Shown here in pieces: positions 1 through 9,565 of a stretch of DNA of 64,000 bases; positions within the stretch are counted from its first letter, which is position 1, and every line of letters starts with the position of its first letter. The translations under genes and the position numbers were made by a program. The notes beneath the pieces are model-generated. The model saw only the letters and a program-made list of their open reading frames with translations, was not told the DNA's origin and did not search any database. Origin of the DNA: Flagellimonas sp947499585 (GTDB taxonomy: Bacteria; Bacteroidota; Bacteroidia; Flavobacteriales; Flavobacteriaceae); the NCBI RefSeq assembly GCF_044596045.1, contig NZ_CP138995.1, positions 2,108,001-2,172,000 on the forward strand, given 5' to 3'.

Positions 1-1
1 A

Positions 2-3000
2 TGCCCTATTTATCCGATAACACCTTCTTCAGAAATGTCGGAGTTGGTAGAGCAATGGAGTGCTGATCAACAGGAAAATATTTTTGGTCATGTACCAGAT
101 ACTTTTGAAATGCAAAGCGAAGCTGGAGTAGCAGGAGCAATGCATGGTGCACTACAAACAGGGTCATTGGCCACTACCTTCACAGCTTCTCAGGGCTTAT
201 TACTCATGATGCCCAATATGTATAAAATAGCGGGTGAACTAACCCCTAATGTAATTCATGTAGCCACAAGATCAGTTGCTACTCATGCCCTTTCCATTTT
301 TGGTGACCATAGCGATATTATGGCTGTGAGAAATACTGGATATGCCTTTTTAGGAGCAAGTTCTGTTCAAGAGACTATGGATTTTGCACTAATCTCCCAA
401 GTTTCATCATTGGAATCAAGAATTCCGTTTGTTCATTTTTTTGATGGCTTTAGAACTTCACACCAAACTTCAAAAATTGAAAAAATTTCAGATCAGGTCA
501 TAAGAACCATGATCAATAAAGATTTTATAAGTGCTCATAAGAATAGAGCGCTTAACCCAAACAAACCTGTTATAAGAGGAACATCCCAAGGTCCAGATGT
601 GTTTTTTCAGAGTAGGGAAGCTATTAATACCTATTACGATGCCTGTCCAGATATTGTACAAGACCAAATGGATGAATTTGCTAAACTGACGGGAAGACAA
701 TACAAAATATTCGATTATATAGGTAATCCCAAAGCGGAGCAAGTAATCATTGCAATGGCATCTGCAACGGAGACCATTGAAGAAACCATTCATTATTTGA
801 ATTCCAAAGGCAGTAAAATAGGTCTAATAAAAGTGCGACTGTTTAGGCCTTTTAGTAGTAAACACTTTATCAATGCCATACCAAAGACATGTAAGGCAAT
901 TGCTGTTTTAGATCGTACCAAGGAACCTGGATCTACAGGAGAACCTTTGTATTTGGATGTAGTTCAATCTTTAATGCAAACTATAAATACTAACAAATTC
1001 AAAACATTTCCAAATATAGTTGGTGGACGTTATGGATTGGCTTCCAAAGAATTTACACCCTCAATGGTCAAAGCTATTGTTGAAAACCTTAAGAGTGCAA
1101 ATCCAAAAAATAATTTTACGGTTGGTATTACCGATGATGTAACTGGTTTAAGTCTTGATTGTAATGACGAGCTACAAATTCAAGGTAAAAATTATCAAGC
1201 ACTTTTTTATGAAACTAGAAGGGATAATACCCAATCACATTTTAATACCACATTACAATTGTTGGGAACAAACACTAATAATTATGTGCAAGGATATACG
1301 GAATGTGATTACAAAAAATCAAATTCTAGGAGTGTTTCGCATTTACGTATCTCACAAAGTGTTATAAAAGCTCCATATTTAATTACCGCTCCGGACTTTG
1401 TAGTCTGTGACTCAATTGACTTCCTTAGAAGGGAGGCAATCCTACAAAATATAAAAATTTCAGGAGTGTTATTAATTCATTCAGAACTTGAGTCGGTTAG
1501 TTTTTGGGCAGCACTTTCTATTGAAGAACAAATACTTATTCAAGAAAAAGAAATCTCATTACATATCGTGAATCTCAGCATATTGAATAAAACATATGTT
1601 ATCAAGGGTAAATCAGTATCCGCAATCCAAGCGTGTCATCTAACCTTAAAAGAAGAACTTATTGATACCACTGACATTCATGAGCTAAAGAAATATATTA
1701 AGAAAGTAGACACTTCTCAGCTTCTAAAAGCCAATGAAGAGGTATTGAGCAATAATGAAGGTTTTTCAAAGACACTTTTGGGGAAACTTTTGGCTGGAAA
1801 AGGAGAAGAACTTCCGGTAGGCTCATTACCAGTTGATGGAACTTTTGCAAGTGATACATCTCAATTCAGTGTTAGAGATATTACATTGGAAATCCCTCAA
1901 TGGGATGCCGATTTATGTACCCAATGTGGAGCATGCAGCATGGCATGTCCGCAAGGAGCAATACGGATGAAGGTCTATGATGATGATATCTTGTTGAATG
2001 CTCCATCAAGTTATAAATCAGATCGGTTTTTGGAAGATATGGATGGCTTTGATTTGCTCAATTATACGGTTCAGGTAAACCCCGAACAATGTACTTCCTG
2101 TAATAATTGTGTAGATGCCTGTCCTGCGAAGGCACTTATGATGAATAATGACAGCTCTGGAATTGAAAGTGAAAAAGAGAATTGGAAATTCTTTGAAACT
2201 ATTCCAGAATTTGACAGAACCAAAATTGATACTACCAAAGTAAGTCAGCAGCAATTGCAAGAACCGTTGTTCAAATATGCTATGGGTGTAGATGGCTGTG
2301 GAGAGGCTCCCTATTTAAAATTAATGTCGCAGTTATTTGGAGATCGTATGTTAGTGGCAAATGCAACAGGGGCAAGTTCCATTTTTGGTGGAGCATTGCC
2401 CACAACACCATGGTCCAAAAATGAGTTGGGTAGGGGGCCGGCATGGTCTAATTCCTTGTTTGAGGATAATGCGGAATTCGGTTTGGGATACCGCTTATCC
2501 TTAGATCAACAAGAAATTCAAGCTAAAAACCTACTTAAAAAACTAGCTGCCCAACTTGATTCAATTCTGATTCAGAATATTTTGGATGCAAGACAAACTA
2601 CAGAAATTGAAATTATCCAACAAAGAAATCGTATAACGGATTTAAATAAACAACTGAGAGAAATTGCACAACCCGAAGCGACACAGCTGTTGGGGATTAC
2701 TGATAGTTTGGTTAAAAAAAGTGTATGGATTGTTGGGGGCGATGGCTGGGCGTATGACATAGGGTATGGGGGATTAGATCATGTTCTGGCATCAGGAAAA
2801 AATGTAAATATTTTGGTTTTGGATAATGAAGTTTATTCCAATACTGGAGGACAAATGTCAAAGGCAACACCTTTTGGGGCTTCAGCAAAATATGCTTCTA
2901 AAGGCAAACAAAAACAAAAGAAGGATTTAGGGCTTTTGGCTACGGCGTATGAAGATGTTTATGTGGCCTCTGTTGCCATGGGAGCTAGTCAAGAGCAAAC

Positions 3001-3391
3001 TTTGAAGGCATTTGTAGAAGCAGAACAGCATGATGGTCCATCTATTATTATTGCTTACTGCCATAGCCCAGCTCATGGGATTGATATGAAGAATCCATCA
3101 CAATATCATAAGGCAGCTGTGGCATCAGGTCAATGGTTGCTGTATAGAAATGACCCGCGTAGAGTTGCCAAAGGTTATAATCAAATGCAATTGGATTCCG
3201 AAGCACCTGCTATTCCTATTCAGGATTATCTCCGATTGGAAAAACGATTTGCAAAGATTTTTGATGACAACCAAACAGGGTTTGAGTCAAGTATAGGACA
3301 AATACAAGCCAATATCGACTTGCGTTATTCAAAGTATTTGGCAATGACTAAACAAGAACTAAAACAACCAGAATTTCAATATAACTTTTAA
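2..3391 (+). CDS. nifJ: PFOR-family 2-oxoacid oxidoreductase, divergent, 5' end missing
   Basis: The protein belongs to the pyruvate:ferredoxin (flavodoxin) oxidoreductase family, which decarboxylates pyruvate with TPP and CoA and passes electrons through Fe-S clusters. The frame is open from base 2 (CPIYPITPSSEMSE, the conserved N-terminal TPP-domain motif), so the true start lies about 20 codons upstream and the ATG at 35 is internal. Domain order is canonical: domain I, transketolase-like domain II, domain III (NYVQGY, KKS..SVSHLR), two CxxCxxCxxxCP ferredoxin motifs (about 1915-1955 and 2090-2130), then the TPP domain (GDGWAYDIGYGG, NTGGQMSKATP). Oddities: the usual proximal-cluster cysteines read GVDGCGE instead of ACxGCGE, ATGASS instead of ATGCSS, and YCHSPAHG instead of YxxCxxxG. 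The domain III glycine-rich loop (GLGADGTVGANK in relatives) reads RRDNTQSHFNTT. I am sure of the family but not that it is a functional CoA-dependent pyruvate oxidoreductase. It is followed 10 nt later by the next gene. Confidence 0.85.
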   Translation, partial: CPIYPITPSSEMSELVEQWSADQQENIFGHVPDTFEMQSEAGVAGAMHGALQTGSLATTFTASQGLLLMMPNMYKIAGELTPNVIHVATRSVATHALSIFGDHSDIMAVRNTGYAFLGASSVQETMDFALISQVSSLESRIPFVHFFDGFRTSHQTSKIEKISDQVIRTMINKDFISAHKNRALNPNKPVIRGTSQGPDVFFQSREAINTYYDACPDIVQDQMDEFAKLTGRQYKIFDYIGNPKAEQVIIAMASATETIEETIHYLNSKGSKIGLIKVRLFRPFSSKHFINAIPKTCKAIAVLDRTKEPGSTGEPLYLDVVQSLMQTINTNKFKTFPNIVGGRYGLASKEFTPSMVKAIVENLKSANPKNNFTVGITDDVTGLSLDCNDELQIQGKNYQALFYETRRDNTQSHFNTTLQLLGTNTNNYVQGYTECDYKKSNSRSVSHLRISQSVIKAPYLITAPDFVVCDSIDFLRREAILQNIKISGVLLIHSELESVSFWAALSIEEQILIQEKEISLHIVNLSILNKTYVIKGKSVSAIQACHLTLKEELIDTTDIHELKKYIKKVDTSQLLKANEEVLSNNEGFSKTLLGKLLAGKGEELPVGSLPVDGTFASDTSQFSVRDITLEIPQWDADLCTQCGACSMACPQGAIRMKVYDDDILLNAPSSYKSDRFLEDMDGFDLLNYTVQVNPEQCTSCNNCVDACPAKALMMNNDSSGIESEKENWKFFETIPEFDRTKIDTTKVSQQQLQEPLFKYAMGVDGCGEAPYLKLMSQLFGDRMLVANATGASSIFGGALPTTPWSKNELGRGPAWSNSLFEDNAEFGLGYRLSLDQQEIQAKNLLKKLAAQLDSILIQNILDARQTTEIEIIQQRNRITDLNKQLREIAQPEATQLLGITDSLVKKSVWIVGGDGWAYDIGYGGLDHVLASGKNVNILVLDNEVYSNTGGQMSKATPFGASAKYASKGKQKQKKDLGLLATAYEDVYVASVAMGASQEQTLKAFVEAEQHDGPSIIIAYCHSPAHGIDMKNPSQYHKAAVASGQWLLYRNDPRRVAKGYNQMQLDSEAPAIPIQDYLRLEKRFAKIFDDNQTGFESSIGQIQANIDLRYSKYLAMTKQELKQPEFQYNF

Positions 3392-3401
3392 CGCAAAAAC
3401 A

Positions 3402-4526
3402 ATGAAAAACAAAAACCTTTCCCGTAGAAAATTTATAGGGAAAAGCGTAGCTACAAGTGCTGCAATGACAGCTTTTCCAATGATTGCATTCTCAGAAACT
3501 TCCAATGATGGAAAAGAAGAACCCATCTTCCCTAAATCATTCGAATTTTCTAAAAAGACGGAACACTTATTATCGCTATTGAATATTAAATACCCTATTA
3601 TCCAAGCACCTACGGGTGGAGCAGTTACAACTGCATTAACAGCGGCAGTTGCTTCATCTGGGGGACTCGGAGCTCTACCATTGACGTGGACCAGTCCAAA
3701 GGGTAGCACAAAAAGGATCAATGCTGTAAAAAAGGAAACCAAGGGTTCATTCTTCGCAAATTTTGTTTTGCAATGGGAGCCAGAAGCCTTGGACGAAACA
3801 ATTGATGCTGGAATTAAAATTATTCAGTTCTCATGGGGAATACCCGATCCAGCTATTGTAGCAAAAATTAAGAAAGCTGGAATTGTTTTGGGAATTCAAG
3901 TGACCAGTGAAGCAAGCACTCTGGCCGCACTTGAGGCAGGGGCAGATTATTTGGTATGCCAGGGTACCGAGGCCGGAGGTCATGTACATGCATCAAGACC
4001 TTTGGCTAATGCATTAGAGAGGGTTTTAAAAGTTGCAGGAGATATTCCGGTTGTTGCTTCAGGAGGAATAGCAACAGGTAGTGATATGAAAAAATATATG
4101 AAAATGGGTGCTGCAGGTGTAGTAATGGGGTCTAGGTTTGTGGCTACAAAGGAAAGTGGAGCGCATCCAGAATATAAAGAAGCACTTACTAAAGCAACCG
4201 CAGATGACACGGTGTTTACCGTGTGCTTAAATAAAGGTTGGGAAAATGCTACACATCGCATAATCAGAAATAAAACTTTTGAAATGTGGGAAGCTGCAGG
4301 ATGTCCTCAAACTGGAAGTAGGCCCGGTGAAGATGATGTTTTGGTAACCTATAAAACTGGTGAAGGAAAGATAACCAGATACCAATTAGCAACACCTAAC
4401 ACCAGTATGGAAGGTAAAGTAACGGAGATTGGAATGTATGCTGGGGAAGGCGTGGGGCATATTAATGATATTCCATCAGTTGATATACTGATGAAGCGGA
4501 TTTGGAAAGAATTTCAAGAATCCTAA
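3402..4526 (+). CDS. Tat-exported nitronate monooxygenase-like flavoprotein
   Basis: 374 aa. It starts with a clear twin-arginine signal (SRRKFIGKS followed by an alanine-rich hydrophobic stretch, cleavage near residue 31), so the folded FMN protein is probably exported to the periplasm. The mature part is a TIM-barrel of the nitronate monooxygenase / 2-nitropropane dioxygenase family: YPIIQAPTGG at the N-terminus, GTEAGGHVH with the family's catalytic-type histidine, and the phosphate-binding SGGIATGSD ... GAAGVVMGSRF. Family members oxidise alkyl nitronates, but many relatives have other substrates, and Tat export is unusual for them. It begins 10 nt after the PFOR stop, so the two are probably co-transcribed. 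The substrate cannot be read from the sequence. Confidence 0.85.
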   Translation: MKNKNLSRRKFIGKSVATSAAMTAFPMIAFSETSNDGKEEPIFPKSFEFSKKTEHLLSLLNIKYPIIQAPTGGAVTTALTAAVASSGGLGALPLTWTSPKGSTKRINAVKKETKGSFFANFVLQWEPEALDETIDAGIKIIQFSWGIPDPAIVAKIKKAGIVLGIQVTSEASTLAALEAGADYLVCQGTEAGGHVHASRPLANALERVLKVAGDIPVVASGGIATGSDMKKYMKMGAAGVVMGSRFVATKESGAHPEYKEALTKATADDTVFTVCLNKGWENATHRIIRNKTFEMWEAAGCPQTGSRPGEDDVLVTYKTGEGKITRYQLATPNTSMEGKVTEIGMYAGEGVGHINDIPSVDILMKRIWKEFQES

Positions 4527-4595
4527 AAAGATAAACAATATACAGACCATATAATCAGCTAGTAAATCATATTTTTAATTTGATAAATATCAACA

Positions 4596-6080
4596 ATGAC
4601 CAAAAATAGAATTAACCCTATAGAGATAAGTGAACAAGAGTTCAAGGAAAGTGGATATCGCTTAATTGATAGGATAACGGACTTCAATGCCGCTATTGGG
4701 AAAAGACCTGTAACAACTGCAGAAAATCCTGAACAAGTTCGCAGTTTAATAGGGGATAGGGAGTTGCCGGAGAATGGCACTTCTGTTTCAGAGCTAATAT
4801 CTAAAACTACCACACAGTTATTTGACCATTCCCTATTCAATGGGCATCCCAAATTTATGGGATACATAACTTCATCACCAGCTCCAATAGGTGCATTGAG
4901 CGATTTGTTGGCTGCTACGGTGAATCCAAATGTTGGTGCGTATATTCTGAGTCCTGTGGCCACAGAAATTGAAAAGCAAACCATACAATGGTTATGCGAG
5001 TTCATTGGTGTTCCATCTACATATGGCGGAATTTTTGTCAGTGGAGGGAATATGGCAAATTTCACAGCTTTTCTAGCCGCAAGAACTGCAAAAGCCCCTA
5101 AAGAACTTAAAGAAGAAGGTCTTGCGCATGTTCAAAAAATGGTAGTGTATTGTTCTAAAACGACCCATACTTGGATTGAAAAAGCGGCAATTCTATTTGG
5201 TCACGGAACCAAATCTGTTAGGTGGATTGAAACAGATGAAAGCAACAAGATGGACGTTAATGCATTGGAATCTGCAATAAAAGAGGATTTAAATGCGGGA
5301 CATAAACCTTTTATGGTAGCAGGTACTGCGGGAGATGTAAGTACAGGAACCGTGGATAATTTGGAAGCATTGGCTACAATCTCCAAATCTTATGACCTAT
5401 GGTTTCACATAGATGGTGCATATGGAGTTCCAGCTGCTATTATTCCCGAGCTAAAAGAAGTATTCCAAGGTATTAAAGAAGCTGATTCTATCGCAATAGA
5501 TCCTCATAAATGGCTGTATAGTCCTTTAGAGGCTGGTTGTACTTTGGTAAAGAATCCTAAGCATTTAGTTGATACCTATAGCTCTCATCCAGAATATTAC
5601 AATTTTAGCAATGAACATGCAGAGCAGAATTTTTATGAATATGGACTTCAAAACTCAAGAGGATTTAGAGCTTTAAAGGTGTGGTTGATGTTGCAACAGG
5701 TAGGAAAGAAGGGATATGCAAAAATGATAAAAGAAGATATACAGCTGTCTGAACTGTTATTTGAAAAAGCAGCGGCGCATGACGAACTTGAAGCTACCTT
5801 ACAGAGTTTAAGCATTACCACATTTAGGTATGTGCCTTTGAATATTTCAGATAAAATTGAAGATAAGGATGCCTATTTAAACCAATTAAACGAAACCCTG
5901 GTCAATGAATTACAGCGAGGAGGTAAAGTGTTTTTATCCAATGCCATTGTTGATGGAAAGTATTGCTTGAGGAGTTGTATTGTAAACTTTAGAACTTCTA
6001 GAAAAGATATTGAGGAAATCATTGAGATAGTGGTGGCAGAAGGTAGAAAAGTTCATGAGCGTATATCTAGAGAGATTTAA
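4596..6080 (+). CDS. PLP-dependent group II amino acid decarboxylase
   Basis: 494 aa, the usual length for the aromatic-L-amino-acid / glutamate decarboxylase family. Visible PLP-site residues: the ring-stacking histidine region TTHTWIEKAA, the pyridine-binding aspartate in HIDGAYG, and the Schiff-base lysine in DPHKWLYSPLEAGC. The N-terminal motif GHPKFMGYITSSPAPIGALSDLLAA is typical of the aromatic amino acid branch, so an aromatic substrate is more likely than glutamate, but the exact one is not decidable here. It is cytoplasmic, with no signal. It lies 69 nt after the Tat flavoprotein on the same strand, so it could share its transcript or have its own promoter. The 33-nt gap to the opposing gene on the right shows no strong terminator. 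Confidence 0.9.
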   Translation: MTKNRINPIEISEQEFKESGYRLIDRITDFNAAIGKRPVTTAENPEQVRSLIGDRELPENGTSVSELISKTTTQLFDHSLFNGHPKFMGYITSSPAPIGALSDLLAATVNPNVGAYILSPVATEIEKQTIQWLCEFIGVPSTYGGIFVSGGNMANFTAFLAARTAKAPKELKEEGLAHVQKMVVYCSKTTHTWIEKAAILFGHGTKSVRWIETDESNKMDVNALESAIKEDLNAGHKPFMVAGTAGDVSTGTVDNLEALATISKSYDLWFHIDGAYGVPAAIIPELKEVFQGIKEADSIAIDPHKWLYSPLEAGCTLVKNPKHLVDTYSSHPEYYNFSNEHAEQNFYEYGLQNSRGFRALKVWLMLQQVGKKGYAKMIKEDIQLSELLFEKAAAHDELEATLQSLSITTFRYVPLNISDKIEDKDAYLNQLNETLVNELQRGGKVFLSNAIVDGKYCLRSCIVNFRTSRKDIEEIIEIVVAEGRKVHERISREI

Positions 6081-6112
6081 AAAGCCTCTTTTTCACTATT
6101 TACTAAAACCAA

Positions 6113-9100
6113 TTACTTCTGATCCATTACCGTTACGGATTGCCAATCTTTAGGAGCTCCAGATTTAGCATATTTTTTGGCTTGTTGATGAAAGTATTGT
6201 GTAACCTGGTCATTGGGGTTTTTGGTCAATACTTTTTTAAATGCCTTGGCAGCTTCAATAAACTGATGGTCAAAGAACAAGCTTACACCATTGTTATAGT
6301 TTGAAAGAGTTTTCAATTTTAAGGAAATGCTATCAACACTATCACCATCAATACATTCATAAATGCCAATAGCCTTTTGTTTACCTTTTACCTTAACCTT
6401 TCCTAAATACCTAAAGTTAAAACCAGATGAATCTTTCATCGATTTTAAAGAATTCTCACTAATAATGATATTGGCTCCATAATACTTAGTCACCCCCTCG
6501 ACCCTTGCGGCACTGTTTACCGTATCTGCAATAACAGCGGGGTCATTTCTATTGACGTCTCCAATAATCCCCATAATTAAAGGACCTGTATGAAGGCCCA
6601 TACCAACAGATAATGGTTTATATCCTTTTTCTTCTACCCGTCTCTTGTTATATAAGGAAAGAGTTCTTTGCATTTCAATAGCGGCATCTAAGGCATGCTC
6701 CGCTTGGTATGGAAACAAGGCCATTATACCATCACCCAAGTATTGATTAACAAAACCTTCATTCTCTCGTATTAATGGCCCCATGCGACCTACATATGCG
6801 TTTACGAACTTAAAATTCTGTTCAGGGGTCATATCTTCGGCAAGAGAAGTATAGTCTCGGATGTCTGAAAACAGTACCGTTACCTTTTTTTCAATATGGT
6901 CACCAAGTCTAACATCTGTAATGGATTCCTTGCCCACAGATTTCACAAATTCAGAAGGAACAAATTTTGAAGTGGCCCTGTGAATAGTATTTAGATTGAT
7001 ATGTATTTTAATTCTACTTAATAATTCATTCTTGGAGAAGGGTTTGGTCAAATAATCATTAGCGCCAGAATTAAACCCAATTACAAGTTCATTAACCGTA
7101 TTCTTGGCAGTAAGAAGAATTATGGGCAAATAACAGGCACTAAATTGTTCTCTTATTTTTTCGCATACTTCATATCCAGAAATACCTGGCATCATCACAT
7201 CAAGAAGCACTAGGCTATAAGAAGTTTGCTCTTGTAATAATTTTAAAGCTTCCTTTCCAGAACTAGCCTCGGTAACATCATAGCCCGCTACTGTTAAATG
7301 ATTCTCCAATACCCGTCTGTTGACGGGTTCATCATCAACAATAAGTATTTTAAGAGCTTCATCATTGGATTTCAATTTTTGTTTAGCGGGCATCAAATCT
7401 TCTTTAGAAGCACTGAGTGTATGCACAAAATCTGATGAGGTGTAATTCTTTTCTTTAATGTCATCTCGCTTTTCGTTGCTAATGGGCAGCGTGAAAGAAA
7501 AAATGGAACCTTTACCTTCTTCGGATGTAACATCTATAGTCCCACCATGAAGTTCCACAAGTTGTTTTGTTACAGAAAGGCCTAGTCCAGTTCCGCCAAA
7601 TTCTCTTTGTGTGGAGCCATCCGCTTGCTCAAAAGAATTAAAAATGGTCTCTAACTTGTCTTTTGGAATACCAATACCGGTATCAGAAACTGATACGGAA
7701 AGCATATCCTTTTTTGTTTCGGTAAGAAGCGTTACATATCCTTTTTGGGTGAATTTAATGGCATTTCCAATTAAGTTGTGCATAATCTGTTGCAACCTGT
7801 TTTCATCTGCATTCACCAAAGGCACTTCTTTTGGAATTGAATTGATAAGTTTTATTTTTTTATCCTTTATCATTGGGTCGGACAATTGCAGTACAATTGT
7901 TGAAAGGGCATAGATGTCAACAGGGCGTTGAGAAAGGATGAGGTCTTTGTTTTTGAGTTTTGAAAAATCCAAAATATCATTTACCAAATGTGAAAGCCGT
8001 TTTCCGCTATTGGCAATCATATCCAGATTTTCTAATGCAACCTTTGGAAGCTTACCTGCAATACCATCTTTTAAGGATTCAGTTAAACCAATTATGCCTA
8101 CCAGCGGTGTTCTTAGTTCATGAGAAGTGTTAGCGAGGAATTGATCTTTTAATTGGTCTACTTGCTTTAGTTTTTGAACTACGTCACGTTCCTTCTTTAA
8201 TTCTTGTGTTTTTTGTCGGGAACGCCAATAGATAATGCCAAAAAGCAATATACCAAGTCCACCGAAAAGAAAAACATAGAATTTTGTACGCTGTTTATTT
8301 AAATCACGTTCAAAAGCAACTTGTTGTGCTGTTTGCTTTCTATGAAAAGCAATGCTATCTGCCAATTGTTCCTTTTCAAATTGATATTGTAACTCATTTC
8401 GAGTGATTTCCTCTGTTCTGTTCTTATTGAACAAAGAATCTTTGAGCGTAGTAAATCTTTTATAAAATTCTAGTGACTTATTTGTGTTTCCTAACCCTTC
8501 CCACGCCAAGCTAAGACATTCGCAGGCTTCTTCTTGAACCAAAAGGGCACCCATTTCTTCTCCTCTGGCTAGACTTTCCGCACAATCTCTTTTAGCCAGC
8601 TGGTATTTTTTCTGATTTAAATAGGTTTTAGCACGATATAGATATGTTGTAGCAAGACCTTCATTATCCTGAATTTCAAGTTTTATGCGTAAACTCCTAT
8701 TTAAAAAGTCAAGTGCTTTTTTGTAATTTCCTTTTTCATTATACAATGAACCTATATTGGCATAAGCTCGGGTCAAGGATATTTTATCATCGACTTTTTC
8801 TGCGGTCTCAATACTTTTCATTAGGTATTGGAATGATTGGTCATACTTTTTTTGATTGCCATAGACAAGAGCAATATTGTTATAGGCGGCAGGTAGTGAT
8901 CTAGGATTATCAAGTTCCTCTTTAAGTTTTAAACTATATAAATAATACTCGAGAGCTTTTTCATTGTTCTTTTGCTCAATAAATACGTTGCCAAGATTAT
9001 TGGTTACACGTGCCAATGCTGGTTTGTCATCAAGTTCTTCAGAAATCTTAAGCCCTTCCAACAAGAATGATATGGATTGCGTATAATTTCCTATTTCATA

Positions 9101-9466
9101 ATGAATTGTTCCTATATTACTCAAAGTAACAGCAATATCCTTTTGACTTTCCAACTTTTGGGAAAGAACCAAACTTCTATTGAACCATACTAATGCATCT
9201 TCAAGTTTTCCTTGAACGGCGTACGTATTTCCAACTAATCGAGTGGAAGTAGCTTCCCATTTTAAGTTTTTGTTTTCTTGAGAAAACTCAAGCATTTTTT
9301 TACCGAATGTCCGGGCAGAATCCAGATTTTGTCGAAAACGTAAAATAAAAGCATCATACCCAGCTTCTAATCTAATAGTGTCCTGTTTAGAAGTATCTTC
9401 CCAAACAGTCAGTAAGCTGTCAAGATGCTTGTTCTGTGCCTGGACAGTATTGAATGCCAAGCACAT
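6113..9466 (-). CDS. TPR / histidine kinase / receiver / class III nucleotide cyclase hybrid
   Basis: 1117 aa from the first ATG. Order: remnant of a signal sequence ending VQAQ; TPR array about 70-345; coiled-coil; one membrane segment about 397-414; HisKA with SHELRTP (phospho-His about 449); HATPase (NAIKFT, DTGIGI, GGTGLGLS; 550-662); receiver 706-825 (DDEP, phospho-Asp about 756 in LLDVMMPG, KPF); class III adenylate/guanylate cyclase 860-1040; short C-terminal tail. The cyclase metal aspartates are present (FSDIRD about 868, LGDG about 912), as are the NSAAR asparagine and arginine. The position usually lysine in adenylate cyclases (KYIGD) is glutamine (QYLGD, about 908), so the nucleotide used is unclear. 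There is no DNA-binding output: a periplasmic TPR sensor probably gates phosphorelay-controlled cyclic-nucleotide synthesis. The real start may lie upstream (see the note at 9464-9508). Confidence 0.9.
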   Translation of the reverse strand: MCLAFNTVQAQNKHLDSLLTVWEDTSKQDTIRLEAGYDAFILRFRQNLDSARTFGKKMLEFSQENKNLKWEATSTRLVGNTYAVQGKLEDALVWFNRSLVLSQKLESQKDIAVTLSNIGTIHYEIGNYTQSISFLLEGLKISEELDDKPALARVTNNLGNVFIEQKNNEKALEYYLYSLKLKEELDNPRSLPAAYNNIALVYGNQKKYDQSFQYLMKSIETAEKVDDKISLTRAYANIGSLYNEKGNYKKALDFLNRSLRIKLEIQDNEGLATTYLYRAKTYLNQKKYQLAKRDCAESLARGEEMGALLVQEEACECLSLAWEGLGNTNKSLEFYKRFTTLKDSLFNKNRTEEITRNELQYQFEKEQLADSIAFHRKQTAQQVAFERDLNKQRTKFYVFLFGGLGILLFGIIYWRSRQKTQELKKERDVVQKLKQVDQLKDQFLANTSHELRTPLVGIIGLTESLKDGIAGKLPKVALENLDMIANSGKRLSHLVNDILDFSKLKNKDLILSQRPVDIYALSTIVLQLSDPMIKDKKIKLINSIPKEVPLVNADENRLQQIMHNLIGNAIKFTQKGYVTLLTETKKDMLSVSVSDTGIGIPKDKLETIFNSFEQADGSTQREFGGTGLGLSVTKQLVELHGGTIDVTSEEGKGSIFSFTLPISNEKRDDIKEKNYTSSDFVHTLSASKEDLMPAKQKLKSNDEALKILIVDDEPVNRRVLENHLTVAGYDVTEASSGKEALKLLQEQTSYSLVLLDVMMPGISGYEVCEKIREQFSACYLPIILLTAKNTVNELVIGFNSGANDYLTKPFSKNELLSRIKIHINLNTIHRATSKFVPSEFVKSVGKESITDVRLGDHIEKKVTVLFSDIRDYTSLAEDMTPEQNFKFVNAYVGRMGPLIRENEGFVNQYLGDGIMALFPYQAEHALDAAIEMQRTLSLYNKRRVEEKGYKPLSVGMGLHTGPLIMGIIGDVNRNDPAVIADTVNSAARVEGVTKYYGANIIISENSLKSMKDSSGFNFRYLGKVKVKGKQKAIGIYECIDGDSVDSISLKLKTLSNYNNGVSLFFDHQFIEAAKAFKKVLTKNPNDQVTQYFHQQAKKYAKSGAPKDWQSVTVMDQK

Positions 9467-9508
9467 AATAAGAATTATGTGGTTGAGTTGTTTGATAGTA
9501 TTGGTTTA
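9464..9508 (-). other. Possible non-ATG start region of the hybrid kinase-cyclase
   Basis: The first ATG (9464-9466) would leave a signal peptide of only about ten residues (MCLAFNTVQA). In-frame codons upstream, from the TAA at 9506-9508, read TNTIKQLNHIILI before that Met. Together they form a textbook signal peptide: lysine, hydrophobic core IILIMCLAF, and VQA-Q cleavage site. No ATG, GTG or TTG occurs in that stretch. An ATC at 9494-9496 or another ATA/ATT codon could be the start, or the sequence may contain an error. Confidence 0.45.
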
Positions 9509-9565
9509 AAATGGTTGGTAAACAAGTAACTAAATGTAACGTTTAATGGGCATAGGACAAAATGA

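Noticed and set aside
1..34. Treating the PFOR gene as starting at the ATG at 35
   Set aside because: The frame is open to base 2 and encodes the conserved CPIYPITPSSE motif, so that ATG is internal.
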